DNA of 56,044 nucleotides from assembly GCA_021773095.1 (NCBI GenBank), contig JAJFKR010000030.1, positions 1 through 56,044 on the forward strand. Reading direction: 5' to 3'. This document shows, in pieces, positions 48,259 to 56,044 of the stretch. This stretch comes from Woeseiaceae bacterium (GTDB lineage Bacteria; Pseudomonadota; Gammaproteobacteria; Steroidobacterales; Woeseiaceae). Both the position numbers and the translations under genes were made by a program. Under the pieces are notes generated by a model, which had not been told where the DNA came from, searched no databases, and saw nothing but the letters and a program-made list of their open reading frames with translations. How positions within the stretch are numbered: the stretch's first letter is position 1; every line of letters starts with the position of its first letter.

Positions 48259-49886
48259 AAACTCCGCTTCGATTCCAACGATATTTGAACACTGTCAATC
48301 GTCGCATCACCGTCGAGCGGAAACGAGACGTCAAGATGGATCATTTTGCCCGACGAACTTCGCGTGCGTGACAGGCGTAATCCGACACCAACGTCGGTCA
48401 ACCACCCGAGCGGCTCACCCCCCAAGGGGTTAGTCCCCCACACGCGCCCGGTATCGACGAATATCGCACCACCGATGCGAGCCAGCCGAAAAGGGTACCA
48501 GTCCGTGAAATAGCGTTGCTCGAGGGTTAGCAGTAATTTCGATTCACCGTTTTGGTAACGCAATGGGTAGCCGCGCAGACCGCTGTCGCCGCCAAGTTGT
48601 ACCGGATTATCGAGATCGAGCGCATGGCCAACTGTGCCACGTACTGCTGCAAAAAAGAGGAGTTTGTCGGATTGCGATAGGTAGTAACGACCCGCAATTG
48701 TTGCAATTACGTTGGCGGATACTCCTGATTCAAGCCTGCCGCTGGCACGGGCGGAAAATAGCAAAGCTTTGCTGTCGAATGAGCCAAATCCGCGACTGGC
48801 CGTGGCTGAATAGAGGAGTGCGTCGCGATCGGCGCCGAAGGACTGATCGGCCCAGCCTATTGACCCGGTAATTCGTGTACCAAGGAGAAAGTCTTCTTTT
48901 CGACCGATCTGGTCACGGTCGTTGCTAACCTCATAATCGTCCTGTAGCAATTCGAAGCCGAGGAATGGATAGATGAGTCTGCGATCTCCGGGAATCGCGC
49001 CCGGCAAGGTCGGGGAAGACACCTCGGAAAATAGCTTGTCATCGAATACAACGCCGCTGGTCCAGCGTTTCACCCAGCCATTCTTCAGTCCTTTCGACCA
49101 TCCACGGTAGACGCTGGCGAACTGCTGTTTTCGTTGATACTCAGCGCTTTCATCTCCGAGCACGTACAGCGCCCAGCGGCCGTCATTGTTGAGCAGCCAG
49201 ACACCGGCGGACCAACGTGAATCCAGTGAATAAAATGGTCGCGTAAGCTTAAGCTGCTGTCGTTCACCGTCAGAGTTGTCTGCTCCCTGTAGAAAGACTG
49301 ATACCCAGCTCTGGCCAAGGTGTTTGTCGGCAAATTCGAAGCCGGTTGATCGACGATCGACGTTTTCTTCATGGTTGAAGCGTACGGATTGGCCGAGTCC
49401 GAAAAGATTTTGTTCCTCAATACCAAAGCGGCTCTTGTTCGAGCCACCTTTTCTCGACAGCGATAAATCCGGTCCGAGCGTCCACACATCCTTGGTATTA
49501 ACGACGATGTCAACAACGCCGGTTTTGCGCAGTGTCGTCTCAATACTGGCGTCATAGAGATACGGGTTTTCCCTTAGTATGCGCTCAGTTTCCCTGATCA
49601 GTCGTACGTCATATTCATCGCCGGTCGCAAAAAGGAGCTGCCCACGGATAACGCGATCCTTTGTTACGATGTGAAATCGATTCGCCTGGCGATACAGCCA
49701 GTTATTCTCACCGGTCTTGGCGAGATCAAAAATACTCTGCTTTTTCAACACGATCTCACCGACCACAGCATTCTTGCCAGCAGCTTCTTGAGCAGATTCG
49801 GGACTGGGCGGCAGGATTTCGGCTTGCGCAGCCTGTACGAGGAGGGCAGCGATGGTTATCGCTATTGGCAGTTGCTGTCCGGGCAT
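48255..49886 (-). CDS. Omp85-superfamily outer-membrane protein with POTRA domain
   Basis: The 543-residue protein has a signal peptide (about 1-22), a region like a POTRA domain (about 65-130) and a beta-barrel rich in alternating hydrophobic residues. A motif like the Omp85 VRGY/F lid is GLRGYPLRYQ (near 430), and the C-terminus ends in Phe. This resembles TamA/BamA-type or single-POTRA outer-membrane proteins whose partners are not in the window. Translocation or assembly of another protein is likely; precise role is open. Confidence 0.8.
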   Translation of the reverse strand: MPGQQLPIAITIAALLVQAAQAEILPPSPESAQEAAGKNAVVGEIVLKKQSIFDLAKTGENNWLYRQANRFHIVTKDRVIRGQLLFATGDEYDVRLIRETERILRENPYLYDASIETTLRKTGVVDIVVNTKDVWTLGPDLSLSRKGGSNKSRFGIEEQNLFGLGQSVRFNHEENVDRRSTGFEFADKHLGQSWVSVFLQGADNSDGERQQLKLTRPFYSLDSRWSAGVWLLNNDGRWALYVLGDESAEYQRKQQFASVYRGWSKGLKNGWVKRWTSGVVFDDKLFSEVSSPTLPGAIPGDRRLIYPFLGFELLQDDYEVSNDRDQIGRKEDFLLGTRITGSIGWADQSFGADRDALLYSATASRGFGSFDSKALLFSARASGRLESGVSANVIATIAGRYYLSQSDKLLFFAAVRGTVGHALDLDNPVQLGGDSGLRGYPLRYQNGESKLLLTLEQRYFTDWYPFRLARIGGAIFVDTGRVWGTNPLGGEPLGWLTDVGVGLRLSRTRSSSGKMIHLDVSFPLDGDATIDSVQISLESKRSF

Positions 49887-50128
49887 ATCGTGTAATGATA
49901 ACCGACACGGGAGCGCTGCAGATTAGACGCAGACTAAGTGACTTGCACAACCTTTGCCAAACCTGCTATAAAAAACCTGCGCAACAACTTGATAGATAGG
50001 GAGTACTCGAAGGATCAGCGGCTCTGCAGGGGGCCGGACTACAGGAGGTAGTCGACTCCAACAAAAAAAGCGTACAAGCCGCCGAGAGGGCATGAGCGGC
50101 ACAACAAAAATGAAACGCTGGAGTGGCA

Positions 50129-50500
50129 ATGACGAACCACGTCGAACGCTTTCACGCCGCACTCACGGTGCTGGCTGGGCATGGTCATATAAAACAAAGA
50201 CTTATCAAGGCTTACGAGGACAATCTCGTTGCCGTCAACGAAGACGAACTGCCCATCGCGCTGAAAGAGTCTTTTTCGGACTTGGACCGGCAGATGCACG
50301 GTGTAACACCACTCAACGGCGAAGGTCCGATTTGTGCGTCCGTACGCAAAATGTCGTTTCAAGAGGCCAGCAGGTGCGCGGCATCGGTTGTTACCTTATT
50401 CGGCGAAATCTCACGAATGCAGGATGACACTCAGGTTAGATTGCCACTCGTCGAGGTTGATGAGTCTCGGGTTCCACCATTCCTGGTGAAATCCGTATAG
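50129..50500 (+). CDS. Small hypothetical protein
   Basis: A 123-residue mostly helical soluble protein of unknown family. GGAG ends 5 bases before the ATG at 50129. A plausible promoter, TTGCAC (49943) and TATAAA (49967) at 18 bases, lies upstream. No recognisable domain is seen. It has 13 bases to the next, convergent gene. Coding status rests on the ribosome site, promoter and codon use. Confidence 0.55.
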   Translation: MTNHVERFHAALTVLAGHGHIKQRLIKAYEDNLVAVNEDELPIALKESFSDLDRQMHGVTPLNGEGPICASVRKMSFQEASRCAASVVTLFGEISRMQDDTQVRLPLVEVDESRVPPFLVKSV

Positions 50501-50513
50501 GAGTTCGCTCCTG

Positions 50514-51533
50514 CTATTTTGTCCTGATCGGGTAGTAGACGTAAGTCAGAAGAGCCTCTTCCGCTACTTTTCCCGGATCACTCACGTAAGATTCCCACGC
50601 GGCGCCATCGCGCTTGATACCCAGTGCGGCCAGATAGGCTGAGATCTTGCGGTGAGTCGTCGTCAACGATTGATAAGACCCCAGGTGGCGGATACGAATG
50701 ACCGTTCCTTCGTAGGTTTGCCCAATTCGTACCCCGGCGGTATTACGCGGAGTGCTTTCATTCAGTCCCCGAACCGGAATCGCCGCATCGAAGGCGAGTT
50801 CAGATCCACTGAAATCCCGGGTAATCGACACGGGTGCACCAGCCTCCGATAAGCTGTTCGCATCGATGAAACTGAGGATTTGGAAATAGGCCTTGCCCAT
50901 TGCCTCGGCGATAGCCGCGGGCTCCGGTCGCGATGTTGCTGACAAATAAGCGATGTCTTCAGCCTCGACGACGATAGTTTCAATATCGATATCGCTAAAA
51001 TCAGCTCCGGGTAAGCTTTCCGCCAGTTCTTTGAGTGCCACGAGGCCCTCGCGATAATCGCGGGCGACGACGCCACCCAGCATGGGGGAGAAATATCGGC
51101 CAACAATATTCAGTCCGTAATCCGTCTCGAATCCCCAGGTGACGATCGTGGTCCCCACACCCGGTACCAGCTGAAACCATGACGTTGCTTCACCGGATTC
51201 GCCGGGGCTCATCGCGATTTCAACGTATTCATGTGGCTGGCTGGCCGTGATGACCTGATTGCCACTGCCAATTATAGCGCCGTCCCAGGTCATGATGGCC
51301 CCTTCGCCACGGGTCGCTCCAGAATAAAGATAGCGCGCGTTGGGGTCGGTGTGGGCCGATGGGGACCAAAGTGAGAAGCGCCGGAAATCGTTGACGAGCG
51401 CGAATACCGTCGCCGGATGCGCGTCGATCTCAGTCGTGACTTCAATCCGGTGAGTTTGCGGCAGAATGAAACCAATTATGATCAGCAACGCGAGAAAAGC
51501 ACCGATTCCGTAGATCAGTTTTTGCACGTTCAA
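50514..51533 (-). CDS. Membrane-anchored SRPBCC / GyrI-like effector-binding protein
   Basis: The 339-residue protein has one N-terminal membrane segment (about 5-22), an SRPBCC (START/Bet v 1-like) domain (about 30-170; HPATVFALVNDFRRFSLWSP) and a C-terminal GyrI-like small-molecule-binding domain (about 180-335). Such pairs bind hydrophobic small molecules. A TTG at 51533 with AGGA 5 bases upstream is the best start; a longer frame begins at a GTG at 51593. It is divergent from murI, with overlapping upstream regions. Confidence 0.7.
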   Translation of the reverse strand: MNVQKLIYGIGAFLALLIIIGFILPQTHRIEVTTEIDAHPATVFALVNDFRRFSLWSPSAHTDPNARYLYSGATRGEGAIMTWDGAIIGSGNQVITASQPHEYVEIAMSPGESGEATSWFQLVPGVGTTIVTWGFETDYGLNIVGRYFSPMLGGVVARDYREGLVALKELAESLPGADFSDIDIETIVVEAEDIAYLSATSRPEPAAIAEAMGKAYFQILSFIDANSLSEAGAPVSITRDFSGSELAFDAAIPVRGLNESTPRNTAGVRIGQTYEGTVIRIRHLGSYQSLTTTHRKISAYLAALGIKRDGAAWESYVSDPGKVAEEALLTYVYYPIRTK

Positions 51534-51602
51534 AGGTTTCCTTTGTTTAGTCAATGGGGCGGGATTATTCCACAGAAAGGATACATTGGGCACAATGCAC
51601 CT

Positions 51603-52430
51603 ATGACAGACTTTGACAAAAGCTTTGCGCCCATCGGCGTTTTCGACTCCGGCGTCGGCGGCCTGACCGTGTTAAAGGCGATTCGGGAGGCACTGCCCCG
51701 GGAAAACATTATCTACCTCGGTGACACAGCCCGATTGCCGTACGGAACCAAGAGTCCCACGTCCATCGCGCGTTACGCGACACAAGCCACGGCCAAACTG
51801 CTCGAATACGACATCAAGATGCTGGTTGTCGCGTGCAATACGGCGTCCGCGGTGGCGCTTGGGACGTTGCACGCGCAAATGGCCCCGGTTCCCGTCATTG
51901 GCGTGGTGGAACCGGGTGCGCTGGCGGCCGTTGCTGCACGACCCGGTGGCTCACATCTGGTCCTGGCGACGGAGGCAACGGTACGCCTGGGCGCATACGG
52001 GAAGGCAATATCTTCGCGAGACCCTGAGGCCAGGGTCAGGGAGCTGTCCTGTGAGTTGCTCGTGGCGCTGGCCGAAGAGGGCTGGACCCGGGGAGATATC
52101 GCAGATTCCATCGTGCGACGTTATCTGGACGAGGCTGAAGAAGATGCTTTTAAGCCAGACTCCATTATTCTGGGCTGCACGCATTTTCCGTTATTACGTG
52201 AGGTAATAAAGACAGCTGTCGGTGACGACGTTGAGGTCGTGGATTCGGCGGGTACGACGGCGGCGTTTGTAAGGCAAACCCTTGAAATAAAAAACGGGCT
52301 GGCTCTGGGCAGCGAGTCAGGGTCGCTGCAATTACTGGCAACGGATGGCATTACCCGATTCGCGCGTGTTGGCGGACAATTTCTGGGTGCGCCGCTGACT
52401 GCGGAAGATATCCATCTCGTCGACCTTTGA
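51603..52430 (+). CDS. murI: Glutamate racemase MurI
   Basis: MurI converts L- to D-glutamate for peptidoglycan. The 275-residue enzyme has both catalytic cysteines in their motifs, ACNTAS (near 79) and GCTHFPLL (near 190), and the N-terminal FDSGVGGLTVL. The ATG at 51603 gives the normal start, though an open frame extends upstream. No strong ribosome site is visible. Confidence 0.95.
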   Translation: MTDFDKSFAPIGVFDSGVGGLTVLKAIREALPRENIIYLGDTARLPYGTKSPTSIARYATQATAKLLEYDIKMLVVACNTASAVALGTLHAQMAPVPVIGVVEPGALAAVAARPGGSHLVLATEATVRLGAYGKAISSRDPEARVRELSCELLVALAEEGWTRGDIADSIVRRYLDEAEEDAFKPDSIILGCTHFPLLREVIKTAVGDDVEVVDSAGTTAAFVRQTLEIKNGLALGSESGSLQLLATDGITRFARVGGQFLGAPLTAEDIHLVDL

Positions 52431-52493
52431 TAGCCGCTTGCCCGCCTGTGGCTGTGCGATAATGTTCGATTGACCATGCTTCAGGGGGAAGCT

Positions 52494-54158
52494 GTGAACC
52501 TCACCAATAAAATGCGTCAGGCCGGCGTAGCTGTTGTCTCAATTGCTGTCATTTCCTGTGCACCGGAGACGGCACCGGAAACGACGTTCAAACCGTTGCA
52601 AGTGGTCACACCGCGACCGGATATTTACGCTGATTTTACGCTGACAGCGGATCTGGGCGCGCTGACCGATAATCAGCGGGAAATGATCGGTTTGCTGATC
52701 GACGCCTCGCAAATAATGGACGACCTTTATTGGCGGCAAGCCTACGGCGAAAATTACGAGTCCTGGCTGGAATCCATCGCTGATGCAGACACGCGTCGCT
52801 TTGCCGAATTGAATTACGGTCCCTGGGACAGACTCGACGGCGACAAACCGTTCATGGAAGGCGTCGGTGCCAAGCCGCCCGGAGCGAACTTTTACCCGGC
52901 AGACATGAGTGTAGAAGAGTTTGAAGCGGCATACCTGCCAGGAAAAAACGGCTTGTATTCGTTAATTCGGCGGGATCAGGAGGGCGGTCTGAAGCTTATT
53001 CCTTATCATGTTGCCTATGCTGCCGAGCTCAAGGCGGCAGCCGATTTGCTGCGTGCAGCGGCGAAGCTCGCAGAAAGCACCGATTTTTCGAGCTACCTGA
53101 AACTTCGGGCAGCGGCACTAATCAGCGACGAATTTCAGGTCAGCGACATGTTCTGGATGGATGTCCGCGACAACGATATTGATGTGGTTATAGGACCCAT
53201 TGAAACCTACGAGGATGCGTTATTTGGTTATCGTGCGTCCTACGAGGCCTATGTGCTGGTAAAAGACCTGGCGTGGAGCGACCGCCTGAGCCGGTTCGCG
53301 GATTTTTTGCCCGCACTTCAGGACGGATTGCCGGTGCCGGATGAATACAAGTGGGAATCACCCGGTACGGACTCTGATTTGAATGCTTACGATGTTGTTT
53401 ATTACGCGGGTGCCAGCAACGCGGCGGGCAAGACAATAGCCATAAATCTCCCAAACGATGAAGAAGTGCAATTATCCAGAGGCACACGTCGCCTGCAACT
53501 CAAGAATGCGATGCAAGCGAAGTTCGATAAAATATTGGACCCCATCGCTGCTGTCCTCATCGACGAGTCACAGCAGGGCCACATTTCATTTGACGCTTTT
53601 TTTGCTAACACAATGTTTCATGAAGTGGCACATGGATTGGGAATCAAAAATACGATTGACGGTAGCGGGACAGTACGTGAAGCGCTCCTCGAACTGTCAT
53701 CCAGCATGGAAGAGGGCAAGGCCGATATTCTTGGTCTGTACATGATTACGGAACTTCATAAAGCGGGCGAGTTGGGAGACGTTGACCTGCGTGACTACTA
53801 TGTGACGTTCATGACCAGCGTTTTTCGCTCGATCCGTTTTGGCGCATCCAGTGCGCACGGCAAGGCAAATATGGTGCGCTTCAATTTCTTCCTGGACAGC
53901 GGCGCATTCGTGCGCGATGCGGAGACCGGCCGATACAGCGTCGATTTCGAGAAGATGGAAACGGCGATGACGGATCTGTCTCGCTTGCTCCTGACCCTGC
54001 AGGGCGATGGCGACTATGAAGGTGCTGCCAGGTTGACTGAATCCCGCGGCATTATCGAGCCGGAGCTTCAGGTTGATCTCGATCGATTAACCGAGGCAAA
54101 TATTCCGGTGGATATCACGTTCCAGCAGGGCGTCGCAGAACTCGGCCTGCAACTATAG
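52494..54158 (+). CDS. M49-like zinc metallopeptidase lipoprotein
   Basis: The 554-residue protein has a lipoprotein signal (lipobox VISC, about residues 18-21). It carries the zinc site HEVAH (376-380) and a second motif EEGKAD (406-411), resembling the HEXXGH and EECRAD motifs of dipeptidyl-peptidase III (family M49). Here the first motif is the five-residue HEXXH, a variant known in a few bacterial M49 members. The GTG start follows AGGGGGAA. It likely removes dipeptides from peptides at the cell envelope; direct family membership is inferred from motifs. Confidence 0.7.
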   Translation: MNLTNKMRQAGVAVVSIAVISCAPETAPETTFKPLQVVTPRPDIYADFTLTADLGALTDNQREMIGLLIDASQIMDDLYWRQAYGENYESWLESIADADTRRFAELNYGPWDRLDGDKPFMEGVGAKPPGANFYPADMSVEEFEAAYLPGKNGLYSLIRRDQEGGLKLIPYHVAYAAELKAAADLLRAAAKLAESTDFSSYLKLRAAALISDEFQVSDMFWMDVRDNDIDVVIGPIETYEDALFGYRASYEAYVLVKDLAWSDRLSRFADFLPALQDGLPVPDEYKWESPGTDSDLNAYDVVYYAGASNAAGKTIAINLPNDEEVQLSRGTRRLQLKNAMQAKFDKILDPIAAVLIDESQQGHISFDAFFANTMFHEVAHGLGIKNTIDGSGTVREALLELSSSMEEGKADILGLYMITELHKAGELGDVDLRDYYVTFMTSVFRSIRFGASSAHGKANMVRFNFFLDSGAFVRDAETGRYSVDFEKMETAMTDLSRLLLTLQGDGDYEGAARLTESRGIIEPELQVDLDRLTEANIPVDITFQQGVAELGLQL

Positions 54159-55235
54159 ATCGTGTTTCTTGATTCTTGGTAGCCGATGGCCAAACAGGGT
54201 AGTCAGATACAGGGAGTCCCGGGTTTCGAGGGCCCCGGTCAGCGTCGGAAAACGTGCGGCCGGGTCGTGCAGATTCATGAGCACGTCGCCGTCTGAGTTG
54301 ATCGCAATAATGTGAGAAAAAGGTTCCGCTCTTGGCCGTGCAGCGGCCGGGAGTCGCTGAATGATCTTGCGCAGGAAGGGTTTGTCCGACAATTGATCAA
54401 TCAGGCGATTCCTCGGGGCCGCAAAACCGATCCAGAAGCGGCCGCTTAATCCGTTCTTGATGTTGTCCGGGAAAGCCGGAAGATTGTCGATCAAAACTTC
54501 TGTCGTACCCTGTAATTCGCCGCTTAGCCAGTGCTTCAATATTCGATAATGACTGGTTTCAGCAACCAGCAGAAAACTGCCGTCTGCACTGACCGCGACT
54601 CCGTTGGCGTAGTTCAGGCCGGTCATCAGGTTCTCAACCGTTCCGTCCTTCTGGTCAAACGCATAAACATTTCCATGGCCGCCGTGCTCAAGAATGTCCA
54701 GCAGGCTTGCCTCGTAAGACCCGCCAAAACCCGCGGCCGTGAATTTCGTGCTGGATTGGCTGAAATAGATGACACCATCCGGACCGATACCGAGATTATT
54801 CGCATTTTCCAGCGGCTGACCGTCCAGGTCGCCAAGCAGGGTCGTGACCACACCGTCGCGATCAATGCGCTGCAGGCCGGTCACAGCATTAGCTACCACG
54901 AGAGAGCCCTCTTGATCCGTTTCGATGCCCAGTGGTCTTCCGCCGACGTTGACGAATTCACTGATACCGCGGTTCTGAATACGAACAATTGCACCGCTTT
55001 TCGTCGTTACGTAGATGCGGCCGTCCCGGCCGAGCGTTGCATCCTCGGGCCCTTCAAAGTCGCCCAGATCGATCCCTGTGCTGGACTTGAGTAGATCGTT
55101 AGGTTCGTAAGGGTCGACGTAACCACGGTCGACGGGAGCCTGCCACGCAACCGGATCGACGGGCACGGGCCATAACAGGAAATAAGCGCCAGGCAGCGCC
55201 AGAATAATAACGCTCGCAGTGAGGATTTTTCGCAC
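54153..55235 (-). CDS. SMP-30/gluconolactonase-like beta-propeller protein
   Basis: The 360-residue protein has an N-terminal membrane segment (about 4-22) and repeated beta-propeller blades (FEGPEDATLGRDGRIYV, NNLGIGPDGVIYFS, NGVAVSADGSFLLVAE), similar to strictosidine-synthase or SMP-30 families, often lactone hydrolases. The GTG at 55235 is the likely start, 8 bases after the folE stop; a longer frame runs through folE. The end overlaps by 6 bases the convergent M49-like gene. Catalytic metal ligands were not identified with certainty. Confidence 0.75.
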   Translation of the reverse strand: MRKILTASVIILALPGAYFLLWPVPVDPVAWQAPVDRGYVDPYEPNDLLKSSTGIDLGDFEGPEDATLGRDGRIYVTTKSGAIVRIQNRGISEFVNVGGRPLGIETDQEGSLVVANAVTGLQRIDRDGVVTTLLGDLDGQPLENANNLGIGPDGVIYFSQSSTKFTAAGFGGSYEASLLDILEHGGHGNVYAFDQKDGTVENLMTGLNYANGVAVSADGSFLLVAETSHYRILKHWLSGELQGTTEVLIDNLPAFPDNIKNGLSGRFWIGFAAPRNRLIDQLSDKPFLRKIIQRLPAAARPRAEPFSHIIAINSDGDVLMNLHDPAARFPTLTGALETRDSLYLTTLFGHRLPRIKKHDL

Positions 55236-55243
55236 TAAATCAA

Positions 55244-55849
55244 CTAACGACTGGCATCTATCATGCGCAGGAACTCCGCGCGGGTGCGAGCATCTTTTCG
55301 AAATGAGCCGACCATCTGGCTGGTTACCATCGACACGCCCGGCTTGTGGATGCCCCGGGTAGTCATGCATTGATGCTTGGCTTCGATAACCACGCCGACG
55401 CCTCTTGGCTGCAAGACATCCTGGATGCAATTCGCGATCTGCGCCGTCATTTTTTCCTGCACCTGGAAGCGACGCGCAAATGCTTCGACTACCCGAGCCA
55501 GTTTGCTTATGCCAATCACTTTGTTTCGTGGCAGGTAGCCAACATGCGCTGTCCCGATAATGGGTGCCATGTGATGTTCACAGTGCGATTCGAATGTAAT
55601 ATCGCGAAGTACGATCATCTCATCGTAGCCTTCGACTTCCTCAAACGTGCGTTCGAGATATTCGACAGGATTTTGCCGGTAACCGCTGAACCAGTCTTCA
55701 TAGGCACGTGCTACGCGTTGCGGCGTATCGATCAGCCCTTCACGGCGCGTATCCTCGCCAGCCCATAGCAACAGCGTGCGGATTGCCTCCTCAGCCTTTT
55801 TACGACTGGGTTTGCGGGGCTTGGGTTGTTTTTTCTTTTTGTGGGCCAC
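55244..55849 (-). CDS. folE: GTP cyclohydrolase I FolE
   Basis: FolE makes 7,8-dihydroneopterin triphosphate from GTP, the first step of folate (and tetrahydrobiopterin) synthesis. The 201-residue protein has the zinc ligands Cys/His in SHCEHHM and Cys in HQCMTTRG and the family's [15 protein letters not shown] Lys/Arg-rich N-terminus ([15 protein letters not shown]) precedes the fold. The SMP-30-like gene follows at 8 bases, probably co-transcribed. Confidence 0.96.
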   Translation of the reverse strand: MAHKKKKQPKPRKPSRKKAEEAIRTLLLWAGEDTRREGLIDTPQRVARAYEDWFSGYRQNPVEYLERTFEEVEGYDEMIVLRDITFESHCEHHMAPIIGTAHVGYLPRNKVIGISKLARVVEAFARRFQVQEKMTAQIANCIQDVLQPRGVGVVIEAKHQCMTTRGIHKPGVSMVTSQMVGSFRKDARTRAEFLRMIDASR

Positions 55850-55971
55850 GAGTGGATATTACAGAGCGTCCGGGGTCTTTGGCCAGCACAAAGATCAGAG
55901 CTCCCTAGGAGTTTGCGCGGTAGGAACCGCAATCTGAGATAATAATGCGGCAGTGATTATGAGGAATCAAG

Positions 55972-56044
55972 ATGCCGACGACGTTCCGTCCGTATGCACC
56001 CGACCAGGATTTATTGTTACAGCCGCGTCTTCAGGAGTGGTTAC
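55972..56044 (+). mobile_element. 5' end of an IS1182-like transposase gene, cut by the window edge
   Basis: The first 24 codons (MPTTFRPYAPDQ and on) resemble the N-terminus of IS1182/IS5-type transposases, which open with STTFRPY-like sequence and LPPSLREWLP. GAGGAA lies 7 bases upstream. The element's left terminal repeat is likely in 55900-55970, but I could not place it exactly. The rest is outside the window. Confidence 0.7.

Noticed and set aside
50499..50520. Short hairpin AGGAG-TTCG-CTCCT between two convergent genes
   Set aside because: The stem is only 5 bp and the T-tract is broken, so I could not call it a terminator with confidence.

Overview
The window looks like chromosomal DNA from a free-living, probably marine, gammaproteobacterium. 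This rests on gene content (prmA next to an MJ0042 zinc-ribbon/DUF3426 gene, accBC-aroQ, TlpA-DsbD, msrPQ, metA, several lipoproteins, a TonB receptor) and on REP-like repeats. A Woeseiales/Steroidobacterales-type lineage is my best guess, but the species is not determinable here. There are no rRNA or tRNA genes and no CRISPR array, and only one insertion sequence, cut by the right edge.

Layout. 1-8.5 kb (minus strand): a nested inverted repeat, then the housekeeping operon aroQ-accB-accC-prmA-DUF3426 gene, and a redox pair, TlpA-like thioredoxin and DsbD (with two tandem N-terminal domains). 8.6-15.1 kb (plus): groES-groEL under a perfect CIRCE operator, an S9 lipoprotein peptidase, and metA with a Cys/Met-metabolism PLP enzyme. 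15.1-24.1 kb: a SnoaL-like protein, an Hsp20 remnant ending in a terminator, msrPQ, a 690-bp gene-free stretch, an acyltransferase-methyltransferase-DksA-like operon, two large hairpins, and an IleRS2-type isoleucyl-tRNA synthetase with a swapped signature motif.

24.1-48.3 kb is a catabolic island for 4-hydroxybenzoate and protocatechuate through 4,5-(meta) cleavage. PobA makes protocatechuate, LigAB opens the ring, and LigC, LigI, LigU, LigJ and LigK carry the product to pyruvate and oxaloacetate. An AAHS-family transporter and four regulators (two AraC, one LysR with two DNA-binding domains, one TetR) accompany them. Embedded between ligAB and pobA is a block with a reductive-dehalogenase-like iron-sulfur protein, an aldehyde dehydrogenase, a TetR regulator, a DUF3179 membrane protein, a TonB receptor and a Tat-exported thiamine-diphosphate enzyme. 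Three promoters in this block share the motif TGTA-N6-AGTWCRC, suggesting one regulon. My reading is that the block feeds modified, perhaps halogenated, 4-hydroxybenzoate-type compounds into the PobA/Lig pathway; that is inference.

48.3-56 kb: an Omp85-type outer-membrane protein, a small hypothetical gene, an SRPBCC/effector-binding membrane protein, murI, an M49-like zinc peptidase lipoprotein, an SMP-30-like beta-propeller protein, folE, and the start of an IS1182-like transposase at the edge.
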